From assembly GCA_037951165.1 (NCBI GenBank), contig JBBDHG010000116.1:3669501-3733500 (forward strand): 64,000 nt of DNA, in the 5' to 3' direction. This stretch comes from Lophius americanus. Taxonomy: Eukaryota > Chordata > Actinopteri > Lophiiformes > Lophiidae. Under the pieces are notes generated by a model, which ran no database searches, was not told where the DNA came from, and worked only from the letters and a program-made list of their open reading frames with translations. This document shows positions 1 through 14,400 of this stretch, piece by piece; the stretch's first letter is position 1; every line of letters starts with the position of its first letter. The position numbers and the translations under genes are program-made.

Positions 1-1489
1 ATCTGTCTGTAGAGGGTATTAATTTCAAATGATGAACGGACTGTCATGAAATCTGCGGTGGATTCACTGTTTCAGTGTTTCCCACATGTTGAGAATTGAC
101 TTTATTTCAGAGCGCAGCGTGTGACGGAGGTGTTCACTAATACACTAGTCAAAGAAAATGTATTCACTCATTCTATTCATGGCCATTGAATAACCATCTT
201 CTATCTTACTTCAACATAAATAACTATTAAAAGAAATTTGCAAATGAATAATCACTCTAAAGATGGTATTTCAACATGAATAAATAAAAACAAATAGACA
301 ACATATCAAAATACATTTTCCATTCGCCAATTAAAAGAAACTCAACATATTTTCCACTCACGCTCTCACTATTTCATATTTTAGAATAAATAACTGATAA
401 CAAATAACCATTAGAGTATATTTTAAGTGCTCTTGTTTTTTTAAGTTGGTTGACATTGTGTATGTGTTCTGACTTGATGAAATAAGTCAGATTAGAAGTT
501 TGTGTAGTTAATACCTGTATATCATTAAAAGGTATTCAGAGCAGCATATCGTACCTCTCAACACTTAGATGTATCCGAAAAATATATGTAAAGTGAAGTA
601 CTTTATTAGTAAATGCTTGTTTTATGGTTGATCATGGTCGTCGATGCTATTTCTGTTGGCATGAATATGGCTATTCTAATTATATGTTAGCATTGAGCTA
701 ACGGACCAAGCGCTAATTATTTTTTCCACATTGTTGTGAAGCAATAAACATTCAGACTTGAACACCTGGAAGCCTTTGTCTCTCATTTTAAAAACTGGTT
801 TTCTGCCGAAGTCAATGTTAAGGTTCAGGAAGAGTAGAACAAAAGAGCAAAACTCAGCTGAAGCCTCTGGCTGCACCCACTGATCTGCGGGTCAGTGGGC
901 ATCTCCTCTGGCCAAGCAGCACTAGTGGGCATGATGAAGGGACACTTTGTCGTATTGCTTGAAAAAAAAAGTTTGGACTTTATCTACCTGGACAGGCCGC
1001 CCAATTAGAGCCTGAGTATGTGAAACACTGGGATCTTTGAAATCCACAGAGTGAATCCTCATGTTAGGTGATGTTGTGGGTTTTTCCGGACCGAGATGAT
1101 CTTCAGATGCGGAGGCGCTGGAGCATAAAACTCTTTATTACAAAGCCAAGAGTATTACAATTCGTCTGCCGAGCAACTGTCTTAGATTAAGCATGTTGGT
1201 TCATGTCAATGTGACACACAAGCATCATTAGAATCAACCACTAAGGGTTCACATCTTTGTACACATGAACGAGGACTTTTACTTTATGCATGGCTGACAT
1301 AATTTAATCCCATAAATGTACACAAAAAGCATAATTCAAGACATTTATAACATATGAAACTCTACAGGAAGTCAGGAAGATTATCCTCTTACGCGGTCGG
1401 GCCACATCTTCCTCTTTAATCCTCTGTTTTTTACATTCACACAGGCTTCGATTGATATCAGCTGTGATCATCTGTTAGCAAAATCTATC
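1..1489. other. intronic sequence, nothing recognised
   Basis: AT-rich unique DNA. A TTTATTACAAAGCCAAGAGT word near 1132-1155 hints at an old retroelement end but cannot be classified. No convincing exon on either strand. Confidence 0.5.
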
Positions 1490-1765
1490 CAGTCTCAAGG
1501 GGACACACCTTCATCGTTAGCCCAGAATCTTCCTAATGTCATTTTAAATATGATTCTCATCACTAATCTCTCTCTTTCATGCTGCTGGTTGGCCCGCCCT
1601 CCACTTTCCCATCTCCACCCAGTCCTCTCAGTTCCATCGACCTCACCACTCATTCATTCTCAGCAGAGTCATCGGCCACCATCACCAGTATCCAGACTTC
1701 ATGTATACCTCCATCCGATCGTGCTAGATACCCTTCAGTCACAATCTCGCTTTATGGGAATAAAC
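1490..1765 (-). mobile_element. dispersed LINE-type 3' UTR copy A (same family as 58.7 kb)
   Basis: The plus-strand block at 1600-1695 (cccatctccacccagtcctc ... gccaccatcaccagtatcca) aligns with 58880-58970 with few differences. The adjoining 'cagcagcatgaaag' and 'atatttaaaa' words (minus strand) align with copy B as well. Copy A has lost the AATAAA-like terminal tail that copy B keeps. Flanking sequence is unrelated, which sets rough element edges. A plus-strand frame across it (1550-1819) reads as low-complexity Ser/Pro and is not considered a gene. Confidence 0.5.
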
Positions 1766-3639
1766 ATAGATGATCCAATAAGAAACAGTATTTCTTATTG
1801 GTTCCAATGTGAACAGTAACCAGTTTTAAAGCGTTACAGGAAACCAGAGTTTGGATGCATGTGCAAAGACGACCTTGAACAGAACTCGAAAAGCAAAAGG
1901 AACTGCAAAGGGGAACAATGATGCTCTAAAATCAAGTGGGTCAAGATGCTTTATGTTCACTATTCATTTAACATCAAAAATAAGTCTGTGATACGCGACT
2001 GTTCTTTATATGATCACATATAAATGGAAACAACTGATGCCTTAAGATATGGGTGGAACCATAATTCTTGTCATCCCTTTAATCCAAAATTAGATTACAT
2101 TTTTCAAATCATAGAAAACGGTGACTAACACACACATTAACAGAGTTTCAAAGCATCGATTTAACCGCAGAAAATTGTTGTAATCCGCTGATTCCACCCA
2201 AAAAGGGTTTCACATAAATCGTATCTTGGAATCGGATGAATTCTATAAAAGCACATCTCTAACGAGATTTCATCTGTCTGTGCTTGATTTCCATCCTGGC
2301 TGTCTCTCACTAATCTCTACATAATCCGCATCTTCTCCATACCTTTTTTTTTTTTATTGGATTGTTAGGTCACTCACAACCTCCAGCCCCTCTCTACATT
2401 TAAGTGTTGGGTTTTGGGCGGCATGAGGACCAACCGATCCAACGAGGCCAGATAAATTTAAGAAAGCGGAGATTTATAGGCCGAGGTGTAGCGCTGAAGG
2501 TTTAATAGACTGCAGATGTAGCGGGGGGCTTCACTAAATGAACACACGCACACACACACACACACACACAAAGATCTGAACTTTTGACTTGACATATAGA
2601 ACCCCCTAAAACCGAGCCTGATTGTCCAGATCGTGACCTCAGGTTAAGTCATTTTATTTTTGTCATGTTATTTTACATGTTAACTGTCCTACACAGTTAC
2701 CATTTAATGGTTTCTCAATGCCACGGATACGGATGTTAAAATATTGCCTGGTAGCGATTAGTAAGTCACTAAATATCCTTTAATCATCCCATGATTGGGA
2801 AATTTGGAAAACAATACAAGCAGTGTGTAAACTCACCGCACACCGAGTTAAAGCCCGACTCTGTCGGAGTCCTTCATACCATGTTGGTGTTTGGACAAGA
2901 ACACACTAATGATGCTATATCAGATCACACAGATCTAGATTTAAAGGTGCAGTGTGTCAAATTTAGTAGCAGCTAGTAATGAAGTAAAGAAATTTAGACA
3001 AAGGAAGTAACATATTGATTATTAAGCTGAATTGAATTTTTGGAGTGTGAAACCTCGCCGACAGAGGAAGTAAAGATGTAGGCCGGACTCGAGAAACCCT
3101 TGAGATACAAACTGTGAACAACGTTCAGACTGCTGAGGGATTCAACTTTGCGTGGCTGCACAGCGTTGAAGTGAGCATTCCCCCCGCGGGGACAGATGAT
3201 GCGGCAAGAACTTCGTACACGGCCACTAAAAGCGGTTGGGAAAAGGGTTTGTTATAATGCTTGTGACCAGAGCTAGACTTGGCGGAAATGTGACCGTTCA
3301 AGGAGCAAACACGCCGCACCGTACGGCGGTCCATGGCCTACCGGGTTGAACCCCCCGTCAGACCACCAGAATCCCCCCCTTCACCTCTCAAAGGTTTCAC
3401 GAGTCTTCATGTTAAGCTTCTTCATGTTTAACTTCTTCAACAGCAAAGTTTCCCTCTTTATGGTTTTTCCTTGCTTCCAACTCACACCACAACAACTGGA
3501 CCACAGTGCGAAACAAATAATAACGTTGGTTATCTTACATCTTGGCTTTGACCTGTAGTTTTACCGAATAATTAACTAAATATAATTTCTAAACATATCT
3601 ATCCAGAGGAACCTTCATCTCTTGAGAGGACACTCAATG
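1766..3639. other. intronic sequence, one CA tract
   Basis: Unique DNA with the 2542-2571 microsatellite. Short frames at 2791-2976 and 3125-3334 have no splice or family support. Confidence 0.5.
2542..2571. repeat. short (CA)n microsatellite
   Basis: About 14 CA units with one CG variant. Confidence 0.95.
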
Positions 3640-3772
3640 ACATTGTTTCCACACTTGAAGGCCACCTAAGATTCTTGAATAGTGATATTCTGTAATATGC
3701 TCTTTGTTGCTGTAAAGCTGCAATTTCCCCGTTGTGGGACTAATAACGGTTTATCTTATCTTATCTTATGTG
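3640..3772 (+). mobile_element. LINE-type 3' tail ending in CTTAT repeats
   Basis: The segment ends TAAAGCTGCAATTTCCCCGT, a 'GTGGGACTAATAA' block and three TTATC units (3750-3770). This is the common terminal structure of several teleost LINE-derived repeats and retroposed copies. There is no coding similarity upstream, so the body cannot be classified and the left edge is approximate. Confidence 0.6.
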
Positions 3773-4339
3773 TAATATAAATTAGAATCTGGTACGTTGC
3801 TGCTATTTGCAACTAAATTGTACATACTGCACCTTTAACCTGCTTTCTTTCCCCTCTCTCTGTAATTTCCTGTTTCTTACATTGCCTTTCTTTTGCCTGT
3901 CTTGCACAGAGAACTTCAGTTTCTTTAAGTATGATGGGGAGTTATGCTCAAAGCTGCTGTATTGAAAATATCACATGTTTGAGATAACCGTTAGTGGTTG
4001 GAGAGAGAGCGAGGGGAGGAAGAGGAGGATTAAAGTACAGAGAGAAAGAAGAGTGAATCATGAGACCGCTTATTTCTGCTAATAAAACAGCGTCACTGAT
4101 CAGAAAAATAGCTTTGTGTTCCAGCGTTCGCCTTCTCTCTACGCAGTCATGGAGACACACAGGAGGGACTTGAAATAAGTAAAAAGATGGACGGGCAACA
4201 ATGAGGGACTTAGTGATCACACTGTCTCTCATTGGCGAACTTGTCTTCCTCCTCGGGCGCGATCTCTAACCTGGCAGGCTGATGGGAAAGGCCCCTAGCC
4301 AACAGGTCACCAGGAAGCATTCGCCATCCCTTTTAAAAT

Positions 4340-4740
4340 TAAAACATGCTGAGGGGGTGCCAGACCTGGCTCGGTTGGGAGGTCCAAATGCCTGTGCCCA
4401 CATTTGTCTTCCAGTCGGCAGGGGGAGAGAGACAGCACAGGGCTAAGAGGATTATCCCAAATCCTTGCTGATTTCTCTTTTTCTGCGGGTTAAAGAGGAG
4501 CCAAATGGGAGCCAAATGTCCCAGCTGGCCGCCAAATGAGCATTATGCAACCTCTCCCCTGATTGTTCCGGGCTTGGAACTTTTTTTGTTTCCCTGAAAG
4601 GCTTCTTGTTCGGAGATGAAATCCAAATGATACAGGGGCTGCAATAACGCAGCTCAGATCACCCCGGCCACGCAGATGAGGGCGCTCATTGAAAACGTTC
4701 GGTCTCTTTAAAGTCGAATCTCCATGACAGATGACGATAG
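4340..4740. promoter_or_regulatory. candidate conserved non-coding element
   Basis: A 400-bp stretch of balanced, high-complexity sequence with no repeats and no long frame. It holds recurring short words such as ccaaatg (about 7 times between 4382 and 4628). It stands out from its low-complexity surroundings. This is a compositional impression only. Confidence 0.22.
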
Positions 4741-7559
4741 ATTCATGCGGGGAAGGAGATGAGCTCAGCTCCTTTCAAGAAGAACTCTCACCCACTTGAA
4801 AGAGAACGGGTTGTCCTCTTCCCTTTGCCTCTATCCCCCTCTCTGAGCGCCAGAAAGCAGCATAAATAAGTACAAATGAGGTAAGATAATGTCACCTGGT
4901 TCCGTTACATCGGCGTCTGCTGCGCAGGGATTTTCTCTGTTCGACAGCAGATCCTTGATGATTGAATGAATGATTGGAGAGTTTGGATTAAACAAAACCT
5001 ATAAAGAGAGTTCTGTCTCAAAAACATATTAAATTTGGGAGGGATGCCGAATGTAATAAAAGGTCAGACATCAATTGACCCCGTGTGGTTATGAAAAGTT
5101 CAAAATGAATCTCAACCGTCGCAGCTGTGTCTGATTTGCAGCTTTTTTTTCATTCAGAAGCTGCTCTCATAATAATTCAGTCAGCAGGCTTTGAGGGAGA
5201 TAAGTCTGGAAAAAGAGCAAACTCCTGCAGTGGGCATGTGGAGACAAATGATGGAGCTCGACAGTGAGGTCGAGAGCCGTCATGGAAAGCAGAATTACGT
5301 GAAATGATGATATTGTCCCTCGTGTTTGAACTCTTCTTCATATTAAATGTAATATGGAGGCTGGGTTACGTTTCACTTTGTTCCAGGAGAGATTCTTGGA
5401 AAATGAACCGGCAGGTATGAGTTTGAAAGGTTATTAATGTGGCGTGAGATATATGGTATGTCAGAAAATATGAATAAAGAAAACCAACAATGATTTTATC
5501 CGCCTCACGAGTTACTTCGACTTTTCTCACGTCATTTGCTGCCCAAACTCCAAAACTCCGGAATATACCACGTGTATTTGTCCAATTCAACATCAAAGTG
5601 GCTGATTGTGCTTGAAAACAGACACAACCAATGAACAAAGAGCGCGTCGGCGAGAGATAGGGGTTTGTTTTTGGACGATTCATCTTAAGTAAGTCACAGA
5701 ATCTTAAATCTCTCAAAAATATCTCAAATCTTCCAAGTGAGAGTTTCCAGCTAACTTAAAGACATGTTTGATCTTAGAAGCAGCCGACCCGACTCTTTGA
5801 TGCCGTCGCCATGTGAAAATGTTTAGGTTTTAAGTGAAAACCGTTGGTTGCGTTAACAACCCCCGAGGGTGAGAGCTTATTTGCATTCAGGGCCCCGCAA
5901 CTCTGAAACAATCTCTATAAAGAAATCAAATAGATCTCCTGAACGTTTCTTCTTCTACTTTTATCGGAGACTCTTTTCTGATCTTACTTCAACTATTCAA
6001 ATTTCATCAACGCAGAAGGGTTTTAATATAATATTATTACTACTATTATTATAATTATTATTATTTATTGTGGCGGTGTCTTGTTTTGGTGGAGAGTTAG
6101 AAAGCAGCTCTGGGCTGCTTACAGGTTTCCTCTTTCTACTTTTCAAAAGTCAGAAACAATAAGAGAGAGAAAAGATGTCCTTTATAGTTGGGGTGTGTGG
6201 TTTTGGGTAATGCTGGCTACACACAAGAGGATAAAACACTGATTTAACGCCCGATTTGAGTTTTCATGTTCCCCCCCTCATTTCTGTGCATCCTCTCCGT
6301 TTGCTCAGTTAACACCTTCATTCTAAACTCCTCCTCTTCTTCATTTTTGCAAAGAATGAACTCAACAAGGGTCCGACGTGTTTTGACCAACGTAAATAAT
6401 CTATTCTAACACAACAAACTCGATAAACAATAGTTTATAGAGCAACTCATTTGATATAGTTTATGATTGAAGTCAGTTGACTTCTAAGTCATATTTTGGC
6501 CAACGACGAGTGCAGAAGTCATACGTTGAGAACACCCAAAAGTCCATTGCGACAAATTGCTTTGAAACTTTTAGTTGTCCTTGCACTTTTCTAATACTCT
6601 CTCCTCATACGGACATAAACTTATAACATCTATTTTGTAAGAATGTGAAAATGTGATGAAACAGTAGTTTCATCAGGCCTTTTGTTTTAAGTTTGGGTTT
6701 GGACACTACCTTCTCAGAAAGATTCTGATTCTCGGATGATGTAGGTTGACTCTCTCACAAGAATCCGGGCCGACAGCTTTGGTGTACTGAATGAGTTAAA
6801 TAAGACCACGATAATCCCGTCCCTCTCTCAGGCTGGATAGGTGTTTTATAAAAAGCAGATTCACTCGGTCCACAATGTCACACATCCTCTTCACAGATGT
6901 TCATGGAGGTGTGGACTGCTGATTTTTACACCTTGCAGATGTGGCGCTGGTAGTGACGATGGAAAAAAACACAATCACCCGAACTCCTGGACCTCCATCT
7001 TTCAGTCATAACACCTACATGCTCGGCCTGGCACTGAACTCTCTCTCTCTTTCACACTCGCACACGACTGCTGTCTGTAACCACGCGTCTGAACCAGAAC
7101 CTTTCTCTTCATTCCTTACATGTGTTGTTTGCACCGTAACCTTTCTTGTACTGTTCTGCCACACGCTCAGTTTGATCTTCCAACTTTTCCACTGTCTATT
7201 ATAGATATATGACCTTTAACTACTTCACCAAAACCACTTATTTTCACTACCCTTCCATGTAAAGCCGTCTGAATGTGGCGCTGCGTCTATAACTCTCCAT
7301 CGAGGGACACGAACGCCGACCGAAACGCGCTGTAAAATGTCTTAGTCATGGTTTGAGTCATTGTGAAAGGACTGCAGGTGTGTCATTTGCCGTGCCTGAC
7401 TATGGAGGGGAAATCACCAAGCAGAGTCAGAGTCAAAGCATGAAAAACTAATTTGTGCACAACTAAAAGAGCACATCTGTTTTCCGGCGGTGCAAAAAGG
7501 AGTTATTGAGATGGATATTTATTGCGGCGCACAAGGAGCTGGTGTGAAAACAGAAGGTT

Positions 7560-7800
7560 GGAATGCAGAGGATGAAAATGAAGAGACTCTCGGCCCTGCA
7601 TGCTAAGCCAAACGCAGCTTTAAAATTAATTAAAATCCTTCCCTCCTTTTTGGCGTGTCATTGAGAAAAGCTGCTCAGACTCTCCAGATACATGATGAAA
7701 GGCCGATCGACCGGAAGAGCATGAATGGAAAAGGAGCCGCGGGCTCCCCAGGCCATCCCGGGAAAATACAAAAAGCAAAGGCAAATATAAGGAAATTCAC
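7560..7800. promoter_or_regulatory. candidate conserved non-coding element
   Basis: High-complexity segment with a homeodomain-like AAAATTAATTAAAA core at about 7621-7634, a GGCCGATCGACCGG near-palindrome at 7702 and no open frame. It is proposed as an intronic enhancer candidate by appearance only. Confidence 0.22.
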
Positions 7801-8920
7801 TTTTCTGATGCAATTTTGATGTTCCAATATCTTTGGAATATCTTTGGACGTTGGACGACTGATATAAGCAGGTTTGTTTTATTTTGTTGATTCAGTCATC
7901 ATGCATAAAAAAAACAGCTGAAATCGATTCTTACAATAAAGAGAAAATCAACAGTTTTTAGTAACTGAATAGAAAAGAAGAAGAAGGAAAATGTTTATAT
8001 ATGTAGCAGAACTCTCAACCTGTTTTTCTAAACTAGTTTGGAAATATTTTTAAATATGGCTTTATTTGTTATTTATTAGTATCTCTCTAATCATATTTAC
8101 TGTCCTGTAATTTTAAAAAAAATAAACAAAACACATTGTGTACACAGTCCGAATGATATTTTTACACCTTTTTCATTTAATGAATCAAAACACGTGAAAC
8201 CTCCGAAACAGTGGATCAGTCATAATAACTATTTTTGTTAAAGCACTACTGAATTTTTTTCCGTTTTAAAGTTTGATTCCCTTCAATCCACACAGTCATT
8301 TTTGTAAAGATGTTTAATTGAGCGATAAATTATGTAAAAGTCTTATAATTCAATATATCCCTTGATTTATAAATGGATCGCTGATGATTTTGAGATTTAA
8401 CCTCTGACATAGTCAATATGTCGTTTCCATGTCAAATTATTATTTAATAATACCCCTCAAGGTTTTGTATTTAAAAACATTTTCCATTTTTTCAGCTGAT
8501 TTTATTTTTTATTTCCAAATACCTTTTTTATTTTAAATGTCTTTACCATTTCAATGAAACCTTTTTCATTCACCCCATAAAGTAACATAGAATTTACATC
8601 ATATTTTATTAGACTATATTCAAATCTTTTTAGTCGCCTTGCACCGCAGTTGTGCCACCAATCACAAAAAGTCCCTGAAGTCTCGGACAAAAACATATAT
8701 GAGATATTTAGAAAATCAGATCATACCATCTACTCTGAATAACATGATGGTGTTACCTTCTTAGTTTGCTGAACATTATTTTCACTGTCCTCTAAACTCT
8801 GACAGTAATTCTCTCATAATGGATATCAGCTTGTTCTCAATCATTTGAGTTGTGTTTGTTGTTGTTGTTGTTTGTGACCATGGAAAGAGTGACGGTGCTT
8901 CCTAGAGCGCAGACAAAGGC

Positions 8921-8961
8921 AGGGTGTGCGCGTGCGTGGGTGTGAGTGTGTGTGTGTGTGA
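8921..8961. repeat. short (TG)n-rich tract
   Basis: GTGCGCGTGCGTGGGTGTGA followed by about 9 TG units. Confidence 0.9.
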
Positions 8962-11184
8962 CAGTAGTAGACTGACAAGTGCGTCCCCAAAGGGCGGACA
9001 GGGGGAGGGTGGTTCTGACCGTGATGCCCGTCCTCTGCTTTTACCCACCTCCTCTCACACCACGGTCGTCTCCTCCTGGATCACACCTCTGAGAGGTTGT
9101 TTTTTTCACTTCCATCACTCAATAACTCTGTCTATCTCCGTGCCAAGGCCACGACTCCTCAGTTTCTCACTCTATTTTATCTGCCCGATCCTGCAGTATC
9201 CCCAAAGCCACAACGTAGGAGGTGCAGAACTCTGTATCTGGGCTGAAACTACTCTGATATATTACCGGGCCGATTGACACGGATACATTTGTGATCTGAG
9301 TTAGGAGGCGTTGGGTGACAGGACTCCCGTTTAATTCACGTGCAGTTCAACTCTTTGATTACACTAAAGGTTTAGTCGATTCTTCTCTTTCAGCATGATT
9401 TAAAATTGCGGATCATCACTTTCTGAGAAGAGGCACGACACGGCGAAGGACAATCTCGCCATATTTGAAGCATATCCCGTGAAATTTGTAAATCAATTCA
9501 TAACCATGGATGATATTTGGATCCACCACTTCCAGAAAGAGAGAAAAGGAAATCCAAACAGTGGAAACCTCCACGGCTCCACCTCCCAATAAAGTAAAGT
9601 GGGTGATGTCTACAGGGAGGGTGCCCTATTCACCTGCTTTACTGGACTCTGACTATCTGTACCCCTAAAATGCTGAGAGCTCAACAGCCATCATTCCAGC
9701 TGTCACTCCGATTGATGACGTCATCGCTGAAAAACCACTTGTTGGAGGTTCCGAGATGCAGACTTTTATGCTCCCTGTCTGCTGGACCGTGTATAAATGA
9801 TCAAGACCTCGTCAGCATATGATGCTGTTTTTGTTTGTAACATTTAAAGGATCTAGTTATTTTTTTCTTATCCAAATATGCCCGGGGAAGAAGAAAAAAC
9901 ACTTCCACTCACAATGTTTCACGTCTGTGCAACATCTGCTGGCTTAAATCCAGTCCATGCGACCTTAGAGAGAAGATATGACCTTCCACCCATCCTTCAA
10001 GAGAAAGTTTAATATGCATCCTCACCGAATATTACCCACAGTCCACTGCGGCTTCACTCCTAGTTCCGCTTGTATGACCAGTAACTTATAGGGACTGATG
10101 TTGGCTCATGTCTCCGAACTACGTTTACAGATAGATGTAGTTCTGCTGTCTGTGGATGTGCTGTAGACTCAACTGGGTACTTTGGTACCGGTCGTTCTCT
10201 GCCTCCTGCAGGGATGCCAAAGAATGGGCCTTTTTGTTTCTGATAAGATCTTTGTTTTGATTCTTCTTTGGAGGTCCTGTTCTTTAAAGTTCTCCGTAGA
10301 GTACCTGGCGTTGGAGGTGTCCATGCGTCCGTTCCAGAGAAGCTGGACCTTCACAACTATGGCGGCAAATCTGTGTGGACCGGACCAGAACTTGGAGGAC
10401 TGTCACTTTGTCCTGCCATCTGGTAGTAATGGTTGATCACACTTCTCTCACGTGGAAACACTCAAAGTGATTGAAGTGTTTTTTGGTAGAGCACAATCCA
10501 AAAATCACAGAGTCATCTCCTCCGCCAGAACGTCTTTTATCTCCTCTTTGTTTTTTATTACGAGTTAGTAAAAAGACCGTCAGTGATTCTTTATGTCAGT
10601 GCCGCCAATCACAGCAGGCAATCCCGTGAAAAATTCACTTCACCAATCGTGGGTTGTATTCACATCTGCCTTTTAACAATTATTTCAACATTCTTAACTC
10701 TTAAAACTTCATGCTTAACCTGGTGAAAGGTAGAATGCTAGTCATTAATCACTAGTTATCAACCGTTTTAAAGCCACAGAGTGAAAGGCTGAGAAGTATC
10801 TCTTTAAATAAGTGGAATATAAAATGGATGATTTTTGTGTAATCAGCTGAAAATATATTTAGTTTCTGTATTTGGTACCAGGAGCCTGAACAGACAAAGT
10901 GATCTCCGGCTTTAAAGAGGACTTTTTATGTTTCTTGGCTGAAGCGGCATAAAGACGATGAAGAAACGGTTTGCCTCTAAAAAACCCTCGAGCTAGAAGA
11001 TGATTAAAACATTCCCCTCGTTTCACCCCATCATATTAGAAAAGCATGTTACGTTTTTGTGCGACGAGTTAATATAAAGCCATAAACGAAGCCAAACGGA
11101 AAATGTTTTTTTCCCGAATTGTTCACGCCCACAGCCTCACCTCATACGCTGGTACCGCGGCCCATCAGCATATATATACTAACG

Positions 11185-11335
11185 ACTTCATTAAAGTCAT
11201 AATGGCTATTGTTCTATGGTAATTATCCGTGCCATGTTATTAAATGGCTCATTATCCTGATGATGGCACGCTCATAAATAAAACAGCAATGAGACTTTAT
11301 GAAGAGCTGACTGTGACCAGGAAAGTGTTACTGAT
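11185..11335. promoter_or_regulatory. candidate conserved non-coding element
   Basis: AT-rich but non-repetitive, with ATTA/TAAT cores in catattaaagtcataatgg-like contexts and recurring 'atggctattg', 'aatggctcatta' and 'gatgatggcac' words. It resembles developmental intronic enhancers in texture. Confidence 0.2.
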
Positions 11336-11392
11336 GATAGAACGACTGAGAGGCTGCCAAGCCTATTCACAAAACAGAGTTGGCAGGTTTTA

Positions 11393-11497
<105 letters not shown>

Positions 11498-14400
11498 CCT
11501 CTGCTCTGTTCCAAACTCTATCGAGTCCCAACAAGAGAAAATGCTGAGACGGCGTTTCCACAATGTGTATCGCCTTTATTACGAAGGATTTGAATCTGAG
11601 ATTTGACTTCATGCCCCAAACACCGAACTCAAATGAAAGACTGACTCTAACGACATCCCTGCTTGTACATGTGGCCAAAAACGAAAAGAAAATCCTATGA
11701 GAACACATTGCAAAGGCTGCAGCTGATGGCCGACCGGCGTACATGGCGAAAGCCTGAGGTCTCTGACTGTGAATGTGACGTGTTGTTGCGATAAAAGATA
11801 AAGAAGATTTCCTGATTCAAGATGGACGCTGTTGTCATTTCAAAAATGTTTTGTTGTTGGAAGAACTAAATAATGACACGTTAAAACAAGAGATTTTTTT
11901 TCTTCTTTTCATTAATGAAATATTAAAGAATTTGGGGATGACTTATCTGTGTTTAGTAAAGTCAACAGAACCCTGCTGGAAAAAAGTTCAACAAAACTGT
12001 CTTTAATACAAAAAAACATTATTATTGTTCACTAAATGAAACAAAAATTAAAAGTGACGAATAAGTTGAACAGAACCGTTCGGTAACTGAACCTGTCGAC
12101 GGGTCGCTGCTTCCTGTTCTTACTGTACACGCAAACACAAATACGTCACGTTTTAGACGCGTGTGTTTGTCCAGACGTCCCTAAACAGGCACTTAACTGA
12201 CAAATCCAGGGAAGTTTTCCTCACACGCGCATTCCATTACCCATAATCCCTAGATCTCCTGTTTGATTCGGGGAAACATCATGTGCTTGAATAAATCGAA
12301 TGTGTGAGACAGACAGACAGAGAGACAGCGATTAGACAGGATGTCATAACTGTGCAGCGCGGGCTGGGACATTTTACCTTCTCTTATCTGATTATCACAT
12401 TTTGTTCTACTGTAGAAGAATTAACAGTTCATATTCCCATCCTCACTCCGCTCTCCTGGGTTTACCTCCCTCTTTCATCTCAGCCCTCTTGTTCTTTCCT
12501 CAGAAGAGGCACTAAATAATCTAAAAAGAAAAATGGAGGTCATGAGGTTAAACCAATCAACGCATTCTCTCCGGCTAAAGAAGACGTGTATTCTTCTCTG
12601 TCTCACTTCGTCCTTTCATTCCCAGGCTGCGTTCCATCAGGTGTCTGTCCAACCTCTGCTTCTCTGCTCGTTGAAGTTTTTGATTCGTTCTCTTTTTGTT
12701 ATTTGCAATATGAATAAATGCATATGAAATGATATTCCCATTGTCAAGAGTGACAAAAAAGATCAATATTTCTCTCATTCAAAGTTTACAAACCCCAAGG
12801 GGTATCTTACGGTCAAGACCCTCTGTATGAATTCAACGTTATTTTTGATAATGTGACCAATGTGGAGATTTAGGCGTCATGGAAACCCATCACTGTGGTT
12901 TTGTTTTTGTGCAAATTGAAATGTAGCAGAAATGGTCAAACATTGAGAAAAAACAACAACTCTGAGGCTCAAAGCCCGAGCTAAACTCTGGCTTTAGGGG
13001 AGCCTTTACCCCTGGTTTTATTTTAGATTATATTGGGAGACAGATCAACCCCACAAACCACTGCAAATTGAAAACAAATTAACCCACATGTGCAACATAC
13101 ACGTTTAACACATATCTGTCCTCAAAACATTCCATTCACTCCGTATTAACACAGAAATATCATTTGGTACTTGTTCAGGGCCCCTCAATCATCATTTCTG
13201 ACCAGGAACTCTAATATTTGCTCCGCCGCGGGTCTTCTCTTCTCATTACGTCAGAAAAATGAGGTTTCATAAATGTCTTTTATTTAGCGGATTACGTTGT
13301 GTATAACACGGAATGCGATCGTTATGACATTAATATCTCATTATCACCACAACTTGTGATTATATAATTATGTCATCACTTAATATTTGAAAGAGAAGAC
13401 AGGCACTTCGCCAGTACGCGGTACATGTGTGCTGACAGTTGTGCTAAAATACAAAAAATGTTTTATTCTCCAGATACAAAATGGTTACAGACAGTTAGAA
13501 AGAAGGTCGTTGGAAAAACGTCTGTGAGAAAATGACCCTGCTTCTCACTTGATTTATAACCTTAAACCCTTTCATAGTGATTTTGTGAATTCTAGTTCTA
13601 GTAAACATGCTTTACCAACAGGTCGAGTTAATGTCATTAAAATGGACTACTTTCCATGAAATACAATGTTTAATTATTTAAGAAATCAGATTTTATTTTA
13701 TTTAATGGCCATTTTCGAGTGCTTATAATATTAAGATAATAAGTGCCCCAAACAAATAAAATATGCAAAGAAATCATTTTTCCGTAATTTTTTTTTTTCC
13801 TGCTGAGGACATTAAAGGGTTTTAAGCTAATGTAGGAGATTTAAAACTCTTTTGGTGCGACATATGCTGTCAAAATAGATAAGCTGGTCAGATATGGCCA
13901 TCGGTGCTGAACATACCAGGCTTGCAATAGTGTGCCAACGTGATTCTAATTTACACAGAAATCTTATTAGCTAGCTAGATCGCTAACAAGGTCTTTTATC
14001 AGATCAGTTGGCTGGGACAAAATGTGCTTTTGTACATATTCGTTTTTCATTTCACATCAGTTTCAAATGTATTTCCTTCTCTGCAACCCCATTCCAAAAA
14101 AGAACAAACATCTTGAATACATCAGTAATAATAGAATGTAATCAATTGTAAATCTAAACTCTTTTTTTTCTTTTATTTCTTTTACGTCTTTTTACTTCAG
14201 ACCGCCATGGTGTGCTGCCATTTCTGTACGGATGCCAGAACTGGACACTGGCTCTGGAGAAGACTTTTCCTGTCTCAGATTGAAGTAGCAGAAAACAGAT
14301 GACGTCACTCTTAGTGGCACCTTGAGGATCATCAACGGATGTCAACGCACAACTCCAACATACCTGCTGAGCTCCGTTGAGAACATCTCACACAGAGTCT

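Noticed and set aside
10169..10436. Overlapping 61-84 codon frames on both strands
   Set aside because: The frames oppose each other, and there is no splice context or family match. Treated as chance.
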